Below are positions 25,917-36,382 of a DNA stretch of 64,000 bases, piece after piece; position 1 is the stretch's first letter, and every line of letters starts with the position of its first letter. The position numbers and the translations under genes are program-made. Below the pieces are notes generated by a model, which searched no databases, was not told where the DNA came from, and saw nothing but the letters and a program-made list of their open reading frames with translations. This DNA is from Mercurialis annua. Taxonomy: Eukaryota; Streptophyta; Magnoliopsida; Malpighiales; Euphorbiaceae. Location of the stretch: positions 11,795,001 to 11,859,000 of the forward strand of contig NC_065573.1 of assembly GCF_937616625.2 (NCBI RefSeq), written 5' to 3'.

Positions 25917-28086
25917 TGTAATACCCCAAAATATTTTAAGATAATTAAGTCGTGCCACGTGTCGTGAATTCCGATAAATTAAATTAAGAAGGATTTAATT
26001 TAATTATATCAGGAATTTAAAATAATTTTTATTAAGCGGTTTTACGGGAAAAAGAAATAATTTCAAAAATTAATATAAAATAAAATATAATTCCCGTAAT
26101 GGAATTTAATTTGCCAAAGTTCGCGAAATATTTTATAGTATTTATGATAAAAGTTTCGAGTCAATTGGAAACCTTTTAAAATTTGGACGCGGATAAATTA
26201 TGGACTGAATAAAAACTTTTGAAAAGTTTCAAGGACCAAGTTGCAAATTGACCAATATATATATAAGGAATCCTTCATGAGGAAGGATACAGAACCTCCA
26301 AACATAAACATCAGTTTCTTCATTTCATTTTTGACGATCCTTTACGTTTTCATTGCTCGATTCCGTTTCTCGTCCGTTTCTGACGTTCTATAGCTCGAAA
26401 CGATCGTATTTCAGTGACGAATCACGGTAAGCTTGATGTTTTAACGTTTGGATGGATAAATTTCTTGATATATTGAGTTATAGTTTTAGGCCACGAAACA
26501 ATTTTATCGTTGTAACGATTATAGGATTGGTTTATAGCGTTTTGAGCTTAGAATAAGCGTTTTTGATGCGTTAGGAGCGTTTTATGCCTATAGCACGTCG
26601 GAAAGCCCCGGAAAACAGATTGCAGGGATCGTGCACATGAGGTGCAGGAACGTGCACCTACTTGTGGTGCACGAGCGTGAACCAAGGTGCACGAGCGTGA
26701 ACCAAGGTGCACGAGCGTGCACCAGCAGGATGTGCACGGCCGTGCACCGCAATGCACGAACGTGCACCCGGACCCTTTTTCCCCACTGTTTTATTTTGAT
26801 ACCAGTTTCGTATTCGCATATCGAGATTTGAAATCGATTAGTATTCGATTAATTTGAGACGTTAACCTAACGAGGTTAAACGAGCATTGAATTAGAAATA
26901 ATATTCGATCCGTAAACGAGTTAGATACCGTTTATCGGAAACTATGCGTGAGAAGCACGACGGTTAATAAGAGTAGTGTGTCGTGTCTCGAGTCTAGAGT
27001 TAATCTTAGAATAGGATTCTAATGTGAGTCAATTATTTTAAATCGTTTTAGATCCGGCGAGGCAAGAAGCAGCTGGACTAGGAGCTCGGGAAGCTTGACG
27101 TTTTTGAGCACCAAAGTGTTTTTGGATAAGCGTTTTCTGTGAATTTATATAAGTTTACTTCTAAAGTATTTACTCAAGCAATTATTTTATATTGCTTTAC
27201 GTTTGATTTGCATGTTTGGAATGCGAAATCTTTACATGAATTGCATATACGTTTGATTTGAAACCAGTATTGATCCGATGGAACGTGCTACCTATTGAGC
27301 GGCAATAGGACTATGTGATCACCAGTTTTGATTTGATACAGCTGTGAATATGATTATGAATACGAATTTTGAAGTTGGATATATGAATGTGATACGAGAG
27401 AGAACTCGGTTAAAGTAACCTGATCTCCGTATCTAGTGGGTTGGACCCACCATTTGAATTAAGAGATTTGTCGCGACTGACGTGGTTGAGTGTGAACATT
27501 CCCTAGTCGAACTATTTGGATCAGTTTGATTTGAGAATATACGCTTGGCATGTTCGAGGATTAGGGTTTCAATTGGATCGTGTACTTGGCTGCATATGGT
27601 TTGAATGCTATGGCATTATGTTATGTTTTACTTGAATACTTATTAGTAAATGTATGAACTCACTCAGTATATTCCTGTATACTGACCCCTCACAGATTTT
27701 CTTTCAGGTGCAAGACGTTTTTGAAGCATCAGACTTCTATCCTACTTCCAGAAGTCTGTATTTTTGAAAGTATGTAAAAAAACAGTACTTTACTCATAGA
27801 GATGCATTAGATATGTGTTATGTATTTTATATCAAACAGTTTGCTGTATATATAACTTGAATGTTTTAACATTATTAATGTTTTACGCTTGTTGCGTTAT
27901 AATGATTTGTAATTTCCAGAGGACAAGTATGCCTGGCATGTTTTCAACATGACACGTGTTTATGTCTGTCATGCATGAAGTGGTATTTGCCCAAAATTAT
28001 TATATATTTGAGGCTTGCTACGGGTTTCGAAGCAACGACTCTCATTTCCTAACGCCGGTCTCGGCCCATGAGATTGGGTCGTGACA
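25917..28086 (+). mobile_element. Solo LTR, Gypsy type, 2170 bp, with intact target duplication
   Basis: It starts TGTAATACCCC and ends GGGTCGTGACA, flanked on both sides by ccata (25912-25916 and 28087-28091), a perfect 5-bp target-site duplication. There is no internal domain, so this is a solo LTR left by recombination between two LTRs. A TATA box (tatatatataagg) lies near 26255-26267. The ORFs here read through the gtgcac repeats and are not genes. Confidence 0.9.
26631..26767. repeat. Palindromic GTGCAC repeat cluster in the solo LTR
   Basis: A run of gtgcac-centred inverted repeats includes the perfect 16-bp palindrome at 26732-26747 (gtgcacggccgtgcac), the near-perfect 26706-26723, and three 20-bp tandem units of ggtgcacgagcgtgaacc. 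It lies about 370 bp downstream of the LTR's TATA box, so it should be transcribed. The LTR at 964 has a palindrome cluster of different sequence at a comparable place. Confidence 0.85.
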
Positions 28087-28677
28087 CCATAGTCCATCTA
28101 GCTTTTTCTTATCAATATTCCACCAAATTTAACCATACAAATCACAATTACTTAGCTTACCTTGATTACCCATCGACTTGTGATCATTTCGCAACAAAAA
28201 TCATTTAATTTGGTTGAGAAATGGTGAATCTAGGTTGTTCATTGTGAGTTCGGCAATGCAGAAGAAAAATGATAGGCTTGGAGTTTTTGTTTCTTCATTT
28301 GTTTTTGATCAAATGATGAAGATGATAAGATAACCCCTTCTTAACTAAGTTAATGATGTCATCAATTAGTTAAAACTCCATTTTAACTCAAAAGGCTAAA
28401 TTGTACTTTACGAAAGCTTGACGATAATTTCCTAATAATATTTCATGGACCTTAGCGTGAAAATTATTAGCTCGGGACTTACTATTTATTTATTTTACTT
28501 TATTTTCCTTTCTTTTTAGTCCCGCTCATATCCAATTTATCGAATAATAATTTCTCACTTAAATTATTATTTTACGATAATTCCAATAGACTCGCTTTGG
28601 TCTAAATCCTTATTATTTGCACTTAATCTGATAATTCCAATAGACTCGCTTTGGTCTTAATCAGCTATTTCATAAAA

Positions 28678-28696
28678 GATATATATATATATATAT
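28678..28696. repeat. AT microsatellite
   Basis: Short (AT)n run marking the boundary between two LTR fragments. Confidence 0.8.
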
Positions 28697-29684
28697 TGCC
28701 TGAAAAGTATATGATATGTATGTTTTAAAGTGCTGATATATAATACTGACGAAATAAGCTTTTCTATTGAGCGGCAATAGAACTGTGTGCACGCTAGTGG
28801 TAAAATGAATACAAAATATACTAATATAAATTGTTGAAATACCATAATGCTGTAAAGTTTCAGGTCTGAAGGATTAAAAACAAACTAACGATCTATAGGA
28901 TTATGTTAAACTGGGGGTCTGAAAGTTGGGTCTCCCAACTGAAGGCACGGTGAGCTAAGCCCTATAATCTTAGGATTGAGATATCACAAAAATATGTATG
29001 TACGAGTACTTTGTGTAAGTTACACGTCCGCAATTATTATGATAAATTTATGAAACACCAATATCTGAAATATTGACGAGAAAATCATACTAATAATATC
29101 CATTAATAACTATGGACTTCGGTTTAGGCATCTCTCTGTAATATATGTATTATCTATTTTGTTAATGTTTATTTGTAAAGTGCGAACTCACCAATTTTAA
29201 CTGACATTTTAAAGTTGAACCATTTTATTGATTGGTTCAAATGTTTTGAAGAGTCGCACAATTTTCACTCTAGGGATCCGCAGTAATTAGTAATAGTTTG
29301 GCATTAGTTATCCGTCTTCCAAGTGTCGAGTCTGACTGTATTTTGGTCATATGCTTTTGTACAATTATACGATTATGATTATATGATCAGCTTGAGCTGT
29401 TCATTATGAGATTATAAAAAAAAAGGAATATGATGCAATGCTAAGGTAACTGCGAGTTAGGCATGAGGTAACAATAATGCATGCTCACATGAATGCGAAA
29501 TAGTACGAATAATAATATGGTGAATAACAATGTGATTGTATGCATGCGTAATATGTGCTTTCGATTTAATTGAATCCCGAAAAACGTATAACGAATTTTA
29601 TAAAAGGTTTTTAAAGAAAAAGTGTTTTGTTTTAAGGCTTCTTACGGGCGGAGAAACCACTCCCATTCCCTAGACCTGATAATA
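28697..29684 (+). mobile_element. Plus-strand LTR fragment (3' part)
   Basis: It contains ctattgagcggcaatag, as in the solo LTR near 27293, and ends near the LTR terminal signature (accactcccattccctag). Both edges are broken and no target duplication is visible. Confidence 0.6.
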
Positions 29685-29689
29685 TAGAT

Positions 29690-30335
29690 CTGTGTATCAA
29701 TACACTGGTATTTCCATCAAGTTAGATGATGTGATGTCGAAAATGATGGTAAGTTTTCTAGAAACATATAAGATGCCTAGGTAATTTTCGATCTATTTTG
29801 ATATATAGAAGTTGATTCAAAAAATTTAACCTGATAGGAATTACGGATTTAAATTTGACGGAAAATGAACGTAGAATTGTCATGAATTACAGCGTTGGTG
29901 CGGGATTTATATTTTTAGTTGTGTAACTCCAAATGATTTTTTTTACTGGTACAAAAACTTGAGGATGTTCTCTATTAGTATCTAAGTTTAAGTTTTACAT
30001 AATTTTGTCTCTAAGATATTTGTTTTAATCAGAATGTTATATTGGTCAGTCTGTCTTGCAGTCCGAACCTTCTTTAGCAAAATTGCTATAAGTTAGTGCA
30101 CAAACCTTGTATTGATGCAAGGCATTGTGATTATGATTCTAGACTCATAGGGCTATAATTCTGCCAAAGGGTTTGCTCAATTGTTTCCATAGTGAGTTTT
30201 ATACATGGTTTAGTAGAAGGAATATGTTATGCCTTTGTAGGTAGAATTGATACTTTGTTCCTTTCATGCATTTTCATATATAATTGATCCAAAAGGATTG
30301 TGTAATGGGTGTACAGTGTATTTAGGATGACTTAA
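29690..30335 (+). mobile_element. Diverged fragment of the nested Gypsy element's LTR family
   Basis: About 29880-30330 aligns with 11510-11940 at moderate identity, with long shared phrases such as gattatgattctagactcat and ttcatgcattttcatat. It is an older relative of the element at 10938. Confidence 0.65.
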
Positions 30336-31795
30336 GTTCAAAACAAAGACCCAAATGATGTGGTATCAAGTATCGATAAAAAAAGATAGAGTTGTATCGA
30401 ATTAGACGCGATTAGAACTCCACGAGCTATGTGTACATTTGTCTTGAGACTAGAACATCTCTAGAATTAGATTCTTATTCGAGTCACGTTTGTATGTTTT
30501 CTAGATACGGTAAGGCAACCTACTACCGGACAAGATGCTAGTGAATCTTGACGATCGTTGTTGATCGAAGTATATTGGATAGCTACTCGATATCCATAAA
30601 GTCAAGAATTATTATATACAAAAGGCTGTATAAATATATTTGTAGGTTTGAATGGTATATTTTACGATCGACTAATATGTATGTTTTGAAAATGATTGTT
30701 TATCGTAATATGTTATTTCGATAATAACATTAGTATATGAAAGAAATACAATTATTAAAAGTACGGGAAAGGGGTAAAGAGACTGTAATACATAATCAAA
30801 TATCGAATAATATATGAATAAAGAAGTATCGTAAATTATTATATGTACTATAAATCATAATGACAATACTATTTAGGCGTGTGTTATAGATGTATGTTCT
30901 TAATTTGTAATAGACATGTTATGGTCCAAAAAGGATCAAAAGAACTATAGATAAACATATCAGGTAAGTTGTGCTAAGGTACATTCAATAACAAGATCAA
31001 AGATACAAGATAACTCGGTAGAACTATCTCGGGATCTATAACTCATCAATACTCGATAAAAGTCTTTGGGACTCATATGATAAGAAAATAAAATATAATA
31101 TGTCGAGAACCAATACGAGAGTAATAACCATGATATGAAACAAGATACATCTGTTGGGTTTGCTATCGATGTCAGACGTATGTAACACATCAGTTGGCTT
31201 TGCTATCGATGTCAAGTGATCGAAAACACATCGGTTGTCTTGGCTATCGATGTTTGGTGATCGGAAACACATCGGTTGGCTTGGCTATCGATATCAGGTG
31301 ATCGAAATATATCGGTTGGCTTCGCTATTGATGTGAGACAAGTAAGATTAAAGAAAATGAACATAAAACAAAAAGATCGAATACAAATACGAATCGGTTA
31401 TATGAATCTGGAGTATGATATGAAAAGACGCTATTTTACATAAAGCGGGTTTAAAGCGTTTTCAGCCTTTATTGTTATATTTGCTTGTAATGTCGTGAAA
31501 ATACTGACCCTATTATCCCTCCCATTTTCAGGTATAGTAAATATCAATTTGAATAAGCAAGCTTCTGAAGTTTAAATTCCTCGGGAGTTTTTTATACGAG
31601 ATTTGAAAGAAAGACTTTCATTATACACATCCGTAGTAGACTAGAACTCCTTAGGTGTGTGTGTGTACATTTATGTGTTTTAACTCAGATGATTGTTTTA
31701 AATGGGGTCACATACATATACAAAATTGTTTTATGAAAGTATAATCGATTGGAAAAGTGAAAATTTTACTATGTTTTTAGAGTTGGGTTGTGACA
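30336..31795 (+). mobile_element. Plus-strand Gypsy-type LTR fragment
   Basis: It contains cggtaaggcaacctactacc (compare 27057 and 62317 in other LTRs of this group), a minisatellite, a ctgaccctattatccctccc region and the terminal gagttgggttgtgaca at 31795. The start is missing. Confidence 0.6.
31147..31349. repeat. Five-unit 41-bp minisatellite
   Basis: Units begin at about 31147, 31187, 31228, 31269 and 31309 (spacing 40-41 bp) with core acatcggttggcttggctat followed by cgatgtcaggtgatcgaa. It lies inside an LTR. The minus-strand ORFs here are readings of this repeat, not genes. Confidence 0.9.
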
Positions 31796-32845
31796 TGTTT
31801 AGAGTTAGATGCAACTCTTTGGGGATGAAAGATGTCATCATCCTGGCACACAATTATGTAAAATAGATTTTATCCATAAATTGTTTTTGAGATAGATGTT
31901 TTGAAACGAACTCGTAAGTCACATTAGGATAAATGTATTTATAAAGTTTCCGGATTTAAAATTATTTTTAAACTCTACCGAGAAGTAAATAGACAAATAC
32001 TAAGTGATGATTGTGGTGAATTTAGGACGATTATATTGTAAGGGATTGGTCCGCTTTGTTAGAATATTGTACTTTGAGCTTGCTCTCGAGAAATAGTTGT
32101 GCTAAGTGCGGTATATGGTTGAATTCAGATTATAAGGCTTTTGTGATAATTTCAAATATTAATTTAGGAATAATTGGACTAAGAAATTTTGTTATGCTCC
32201 AAGTTTTTGTTTACACTATGATTCTAAAAAAAGTTTGTTTATGCATCTTTAATTTTGTTAAAATGTTTTGGTATACTCATATACAATATTTTGTGAACGG
32301 GAAGATTTGCATTACAAATATTTTTTCATTTTGAAAAAAGGATAAAATCTTATCAAGTTTGATTTAAAGAGAATAATAAATTTTATCAGAAGAAAGATTT
32401 TATAAAATTTGTAAATTTATTTAAAAGTAAGGTGTAACCGCGAATTCAAAATTGGAATGTTTAAAACTTTGATGTGTTTGTAAAACTGGAGGTTTTTCAA
32501 CAGGTAAAAGCATTTAAGTTTTTGAATATAAAAGGAGGTATAAGATGTTGGCGTCTTTTAAAGAGAAGTGGAAAATATAAATGTAACATGTTTTGTGTTT
32601 TGGAAATTTTATTTTCCTATACGTTTGACTTTGAGCATAGCCAATGAACCAGTCAAGGATGAATTTGATCTAAGTGATGTCTTTTTGCATACGAGGTTAT
32701 AGGTAACTGACGAAATAAGTTTAGGAATTTGAGTTTGGTTCAGATATATGTGTTAAGCTTGTGTACACTTTCGAGTGTCCGTCTGTGAGTTCGTGATTCT
32801 TTGCTCACAAAGATTGTTGGGCTTGTTAAGTTTAGTCTATGTTGT
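31796..32845 (+). mobile_element. Internal-domain fragment of a LARD-like element
   Basis: It follows the LTR end at 31795. The phrase gcaactctttggggatgaaa recurs near 5239 in the internal domain of the first element. No coding motif was found; the 92-codon open frame at 32056-32334 shows none. Confidence 0.45.
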
Positions 32846-34129
32846 TATCACGACCCAAAATCTCGAGTCGTGATCGGCGCTAGGGAATGGAAGTGGTAGC
32901 TACGAAACCCGTAGCAAGCCTAAAACGGTTATAAATGCTTCGCATTCGATCACTACAAAGCCATAAAATCACATATATAAAAACATATTCACATGAGCTA
33001 TTTAAAGCGTTACGATTACAAATGTTCACTTGTCGTCTGAAAATAATTTACCGAAACCCAGGTCTTACGTCGCGATACTCCTATTAAGCGTAGCCTTATT
33101 TCGCATAGCAAACGTTTTAATGAGCATTTTCAAAACATTATACTTATATCAGAGTTTAGTCATAATATAAAATATGTTTTACAAACATACGCAGACTAGG
33201 ATATGAATATACTGCAGCACTACAGATCGACTCCTTCTTTCTGCACATACGGACTTCTGAACCAAGAATAGATTTCCGTCTTTCCAAAACTATATACCTG
33301 AAAAGACACACCAATGGGGGTCATTCGTAATTGAGTGAGTTCGTTAGTTTACAGATGAGTATTAATTAAAACATTCAAACAATGCTCTAAAACAATCATT
33401 TATATGCATCGAAGTACAATACTAAGATTGAAACCCTAATTCTTAGTTTGTACTGTCGTAACCCATAACCTCTGCTATCTTGAACAACTTTTTGATACTC
33501 ATTCCTGATGGTTTAGTCACAGGATAGTTCCACCGAGTTAACTATAACCATATAGTATAGTCACAGGATAATTCAACCGAGTTAACTAGTACTATCTTAT
33601 ATCCAATCAATGAGGCGACTCCAAGGATAATTCCATCGAGTTGAACACCCTAGACATAGGTCCCAAGATACATCCACCGAGTTCAACCTATGCATGTCGT
33701 GTTCTCGAGAAGATTTAGCTCATCACCGAAGGTCTAGCTCTAAGATTCACCATCCAAAATACTCCATTCAAGCTCATAAGCTTGCTACAACTATGAATTA
33801 ACATAAACACCATCATAACCATCAAACCCTAACTTTCTCTTTTCATCAGTTCACCAAAATCAACCAATTAATCCATAAATTATGAAGCTCACCTTGATTA
33901 CCTTCAAGATTATGGTTGATTTGCTTCAAGAACCATGAGTTTTTATGAAGAAATAATGATGGGAGCCCAGGAGGAAGGGGTTTGGCAATTTGGAGAAGAA
34001 AATGGGGTTTTGAAGCTTTTGCTTATGAAAGGGGAAATGAAATAGTCAACACCTTACTTGTTAAGTTGTTTGCAAAAAGTTCACTTTGACTCGAAATGGC
34101 TAAAAGTCAATAGGCATTGTTTACCCGAT
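32846..34129 (-). mobile_element. Minus-strand Gypsy-type LTR, truncated
   Basis: It begins tatcacgaccc (TGTCACGACCC with TG to TA) followed by the reversed terminal signature gcgctagggaatggaagtgg. It contains a minisatellite with the shared core at 33515-33690. It breaks off at integrase coding sequence near 34130. Confidence 0.6.
33515..33690. repeat. LTR minisatellite, core aggatagttccaccgagtt
   Basis: Four degenerate units near 33522, 33571, 33624 and 33664 carry the same core as at 19.2 and 24.1 kb. Confidence 0.7.
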
Positions 34130-34303
34130 TCCATCACTATAGATCAGGGGATGATGTATACAGGATGCGACAGTTACCTTCGACGACCAAATGGGATTTA
34201 AGTTGGGTCATTTTACACCATATTATGCTCAAGCAAATGGTTAGGCCGAAGCAATAAATGAGACTATCAAGAGTATCATTCAAAAATGATAGGGGACAGC
34301 CAG
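34130..34303 (+). pseudogene. Gypsy integrase pseudogene, left part
   Basis: Conceptual translation gives DQGMMYTG and, after a frameshift, FKLGHFTPYYAQANG (34197-34241), then AEAINETIKSIIQK. This is the catalytic core of Ty3/Gypsy integrases, around the second Asp and the conserved PQANGQ(A/V)E segment; the Gln after NG is now a TAG stop. A further single-base loss occurs in the A-run near 34282. The gene stops at 34303 and appears to resume at 61124, see that entry. Non-functional. Confidence 0.75.
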
Positions 34304-34730
34304 TTGGGTGTTCTAGGTTCATAACGCAGCGAAATTTCAAAAAAATTATCAAAACTCCAAAACAAGATCCATGTAATTTGAAGAGATGGGTACGCTGTAT
34401 GAATAAAACTTACTCGAATTTTGAATTCAAATAACAATGTAGGAAGGAAGGAGGTGGTTCACTTTGGTGATACCTTGCCTCAGATCAGAAATGCCTCCAA
34501 AAGAATGTGTTCTCTACAAGTATCCACACGAACAGATCTTTTCGAAAACAAGTGCTTGTGTGCTAGCATTATTGCTTCACAAAGCAAGTACAAATTTGTA
34601 AATAATATTTAGTGATTATGTTTTGTGTTAATTTTGAAAATACATATTTAAAACCCTAGGCATAAGAGTGTATTTATTGAAAAATAACACATGTAGGGTT
34701 TACTGAAAAAACGTGTTTTGCAATCATATG
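34304..34730. mobile_element. Probable solo LTR, left part (interrupted)
   Basis: It starts ttgggtgttctagg; an inverted counterpart, aacactacccaa, lies at 61112-61123. Together with 36268-36382 and 59977-61123 this makes about 1.7 kb that interrupts the integrase gene and was later split by a Mutator-like element and the pararetrovirus array. The LTR nature and a Copia origin are inference; no target duplication was resolved. No gene is seen; the short ORF at 34421-34612 has no recognisable domain. Confidence 0.4.
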
Positions 34731-36257
34731 AGCTGAACCTATCTGGAGGCTCCTGTACTACACACTTTTGTTTCATCTAGTCCCTATACTAATTTTTCAC
34801 TTGTCTAGATCCCTATACATACCACATTTTATTTAAGAGGTCCTTTTTTAAGGGTTCCGTACCCGCGTGTTTTCACTCTCCGTTTGCGCGAGTCCTGCAT
34901 TTATTTTAGGTCCACATCATTCCCTGATGAGATAAATATTCCTTAAAATTACTAAACGTTGACCATACAAAATCCACATAGGATCTCACTTTTTTTTCCA
35001 TTTTTAAATCTTCCTTCAAGACAAACTCCACCTATTCAGATTAATTAATACCCAGAATTTGTTTCTCATATTCATTTTCTATTTCTTTTTTACTTTTCCA
35101 TTTTCCATCACAATCCTCCTCCTCGCCAACCCCAGTAGCAATAACAGCCACACCCATGAAAAAATAAGTCCAATCCCAAAGCTCACCATACAAATTTTTG
35201 AAGTTCATGAAAACAAATTCCATATTGAAACACCAGTCTCAAACAACTGACATAAACATATATATATATATATATATATATATGACTATCACATTGCGAA
35301 GTTGATATGAACTGATATTGATTCAAATGAAAATTTTACATACCTTAGCTTAAAGTAATTCCCGTAATAGCAAAGAACACATCCAACCACACCAATAACA
35401 AGGAAAGGAAAAATCGAAACCACATTCAATGTATTGGGTATTTCTTAATTAGATGTCATAGCAAAACCAAATTGTAACCCAATTAGGAGCACAAAAAGGA
35501 AAAAAACCCCAACCTATAAAAAAAACACTCATAAGCAAAAAATTGAATAAACATAAAAAAAAATGTATTGGGTACTCAAAAATGACATCAAAGATTTTGG
35601 TTTTATTGAACATGAGAAAATTTAAAATTTCGACGAAGTACTCAATTGAAAGCTATAAAAGCAACACATTACAGCTTTTTTCTCTGAAGTCTTTCATTGT
35701 TGGGAGGCGACGATTAGATCTCCAGCTTCAAATGCGAAAGCCTCAAATTCCGCTTCAAAGCAGATGCAGCGGAGGCGAACACCGAAAGGGCGTAGCGAGA
35801 ACGAGCAGCGAACAACCATGCGGCTAACACCGGACAGCACCGGCTTTTGTCCAGATCTCTGCCGCATGCACCGTTGACTTCACAAAATAGCTCTGCCGAG
35901 AGATCTAACCAACAAACATGTGACCCGGATTGAACAAGGAAAGTTAAGACTGTATTTGGCGAGTAGTCTCTAGTTTGAGTGGCTGATTTGAACGAGAGAC
36001 TGATTCTCCAGGTAAACCAGCGAGGGAAGGAGCAAAAAAGCGAGAGAAGAAGATGGTAAAATAGAAAATCCACGTGGAAATCAATTTTTGTCTTTCTGTT
36101 AATTAACAGCGTGTGATTTCACGCTTCTGACGGAACTATTAAAAAAGGGTCTCTTAAACAAAATATGGTATGTATAGGGATCTAGATCATGGAAAAATTA
36201 GTATAGTGACCAGATGAAAAACAATGTGTAGTACGGTGGCCTCCAGATGGGTCTAGC
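34731..36257. mobile_element. Mutator-like TIR element, 1527 bp, perfect 10-bp target duplication
   Basis: caatcatatg flanks it on both sides (34721-34730 and 36258-36267). Its ends are ~130-bp inverted repeats: tctggaggctcctgtactac near 34742 pairs with the right end near 36220-36250, and ctagatccctatacatacca with the region near 36165-36190. The size of the duplication and the long TIRs fit Mutator-like elements. There is no transposase. The interior (35.0-36.07 kb) holds open frames on the minus strand at 35714-36073 (119 codons) and 35041-35223 (60 codons) with more balanced base composition than the surroundings; these could be captured host gene fragments (Pack-MULE) but I recognise no protein. 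An (AT)n run lies at 35259-35283. Confidence 0.85.
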
Positions 36258-36267
36258 CAATCATATG

Positions 36268-36327
36268 TAAACACTATGATTTTGATAACTCTTTGAGTCT
36301 ATGTATATCAAAAACTTCTTTTTCATA

Positions 36328-36363
<36 letters not shown>

Positions 36364-36382
36364 ATTGTTCGGAGAGGATGGG
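36268..36382. other. Target-site DNA between the TIR element and the virus array
   Basis: Continuation of the interrupted LTR, ending with a dinucleotide repeat and about 20 bp of unassigned sequence that joins viral DNA at 36383. Confidence 0.6.
36331..36362. repeat. (AC)n microsatellite at the left edge of the virus array
   Basis: About 15 uninterrupted AC units end 20 bp before the first viral base. The right edge of the array opens onto a TGTA/TATA-rich simple repeat, so the virus appears to have integrated in a microsatellite. Confidence 0.95.

Larger units (their letters stand above)
23389..28672 (-). mobile_element. Minus-strand Gypsy-type LTR, interrupted by a solo LTR
   Basis: It begins tgtcacgactc with the reverse-complement LTR terminal signature (gcgctaggaaatgggagtgg). 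A minisatellite lies at 24085-24270. The LTR is interrupted at 25917-28086 by a solo LTR and resumes to about 28672, where it is cut off before its expected tgtaat start. A 51-bp duplication (ataattccaatagactcgct near 28578 and 28630) lies near the cut end. An extra copy of its edge lies at 23119-23264. Confidence 0.6.

Noticed and set aside
26548..26831. Cys/His-rich ORFs on both strands as zinc-finger-like peptides
   Set aside because: They are six-frame readings of the gtgcac palindromic repeats in the solo LTR.
557..31349. CRISPR-like arrays
   Set aside because: The repeat arrays are degenerate, in a plant genome, with irregular spacers and no cas genes.
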